NCBI GenBank assembly: GCA_025923055.1
Contig: JAICGP010000004.1
Span: 1 to 38,293, forward strand
Source of the DNA: Thermoleophilia bacterium
Lineage (GTDB): Bacteria; Actinomycetota; Thermoleophilia; Gaiellales; Gaiellaceae
Direction of reading: 5' to 3'
Length of the DNA: 38,293 nt
The translations under genes were made by a program, and so were the position numbers. Shown here in pieces: positions 37,027-38,293 of the stretch; position 1 is the stretch's first letter; every line of letters starts with the position of its first letter. The notes below the pieces were generated by a model that was given only the letters and a program-made list of their open reading frames with translations, searched no databases and was not told the DNA's origin.

Positions 37027-38293
<1,267 letters not shown>

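Overview
This 38.3 kb window is very GC-rich, gene-dense chromosomal DNA. The codon usage and gene content look actinobacterial (possibly Thermoleophilia-like; taxonomy is inference only). I support about 50 protein-coding genes and see no rRNA, confident tRNA, CRISPR array, transposase, integrase or phage gene. Most content is housekeeping or metabolic: menaquinone-type methyltransferase, ferritin, acetyl-CoA synthetase, proline dehydrogenase, a homogentisate/tyrosine-catabolism neighbourhood (HPPD, FAH-family, HmgA), gamma-glutamyltransferase, PabB/PabC, MurI, RNase PH, RdgB/HAM1, two YihY/BrkB-family proteins, PyrE, PyrF, HU, CspA, a D-Ala-D-Ala carboxypeptidase, a PfkB-family sugar kinase and the 5' end of guaB. 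The main points of interest are regulatory and translational. (1) A perfect LexA-type SOS box (ACGAACATATGTTCGT) lies 15 bp upstream of a DEDDh exonuclease/GIY-YIG/UVR fusion. (2) A TANNNT -10 hexamer lies 6-9 nt upstream of the start codon of about 20 genes, implying pervasive leaderless transcription. (3) A leaderless 8-codon mini-ORF has a stop that overlaps the sugar kinase start (ATGA). (4) Three genes have conserved N-termini that extend past any ATG/GTG/TTG, including a rhodanese with an apparent CTG start in a CTGA overlap. (5) A 63-bp imperfect dyad sits exactly between two divergent promoters. No whole novel defence or mobile system is evident. Many long ORFs in the supplied track are high-GC antisense or out-of-frame artefacts.
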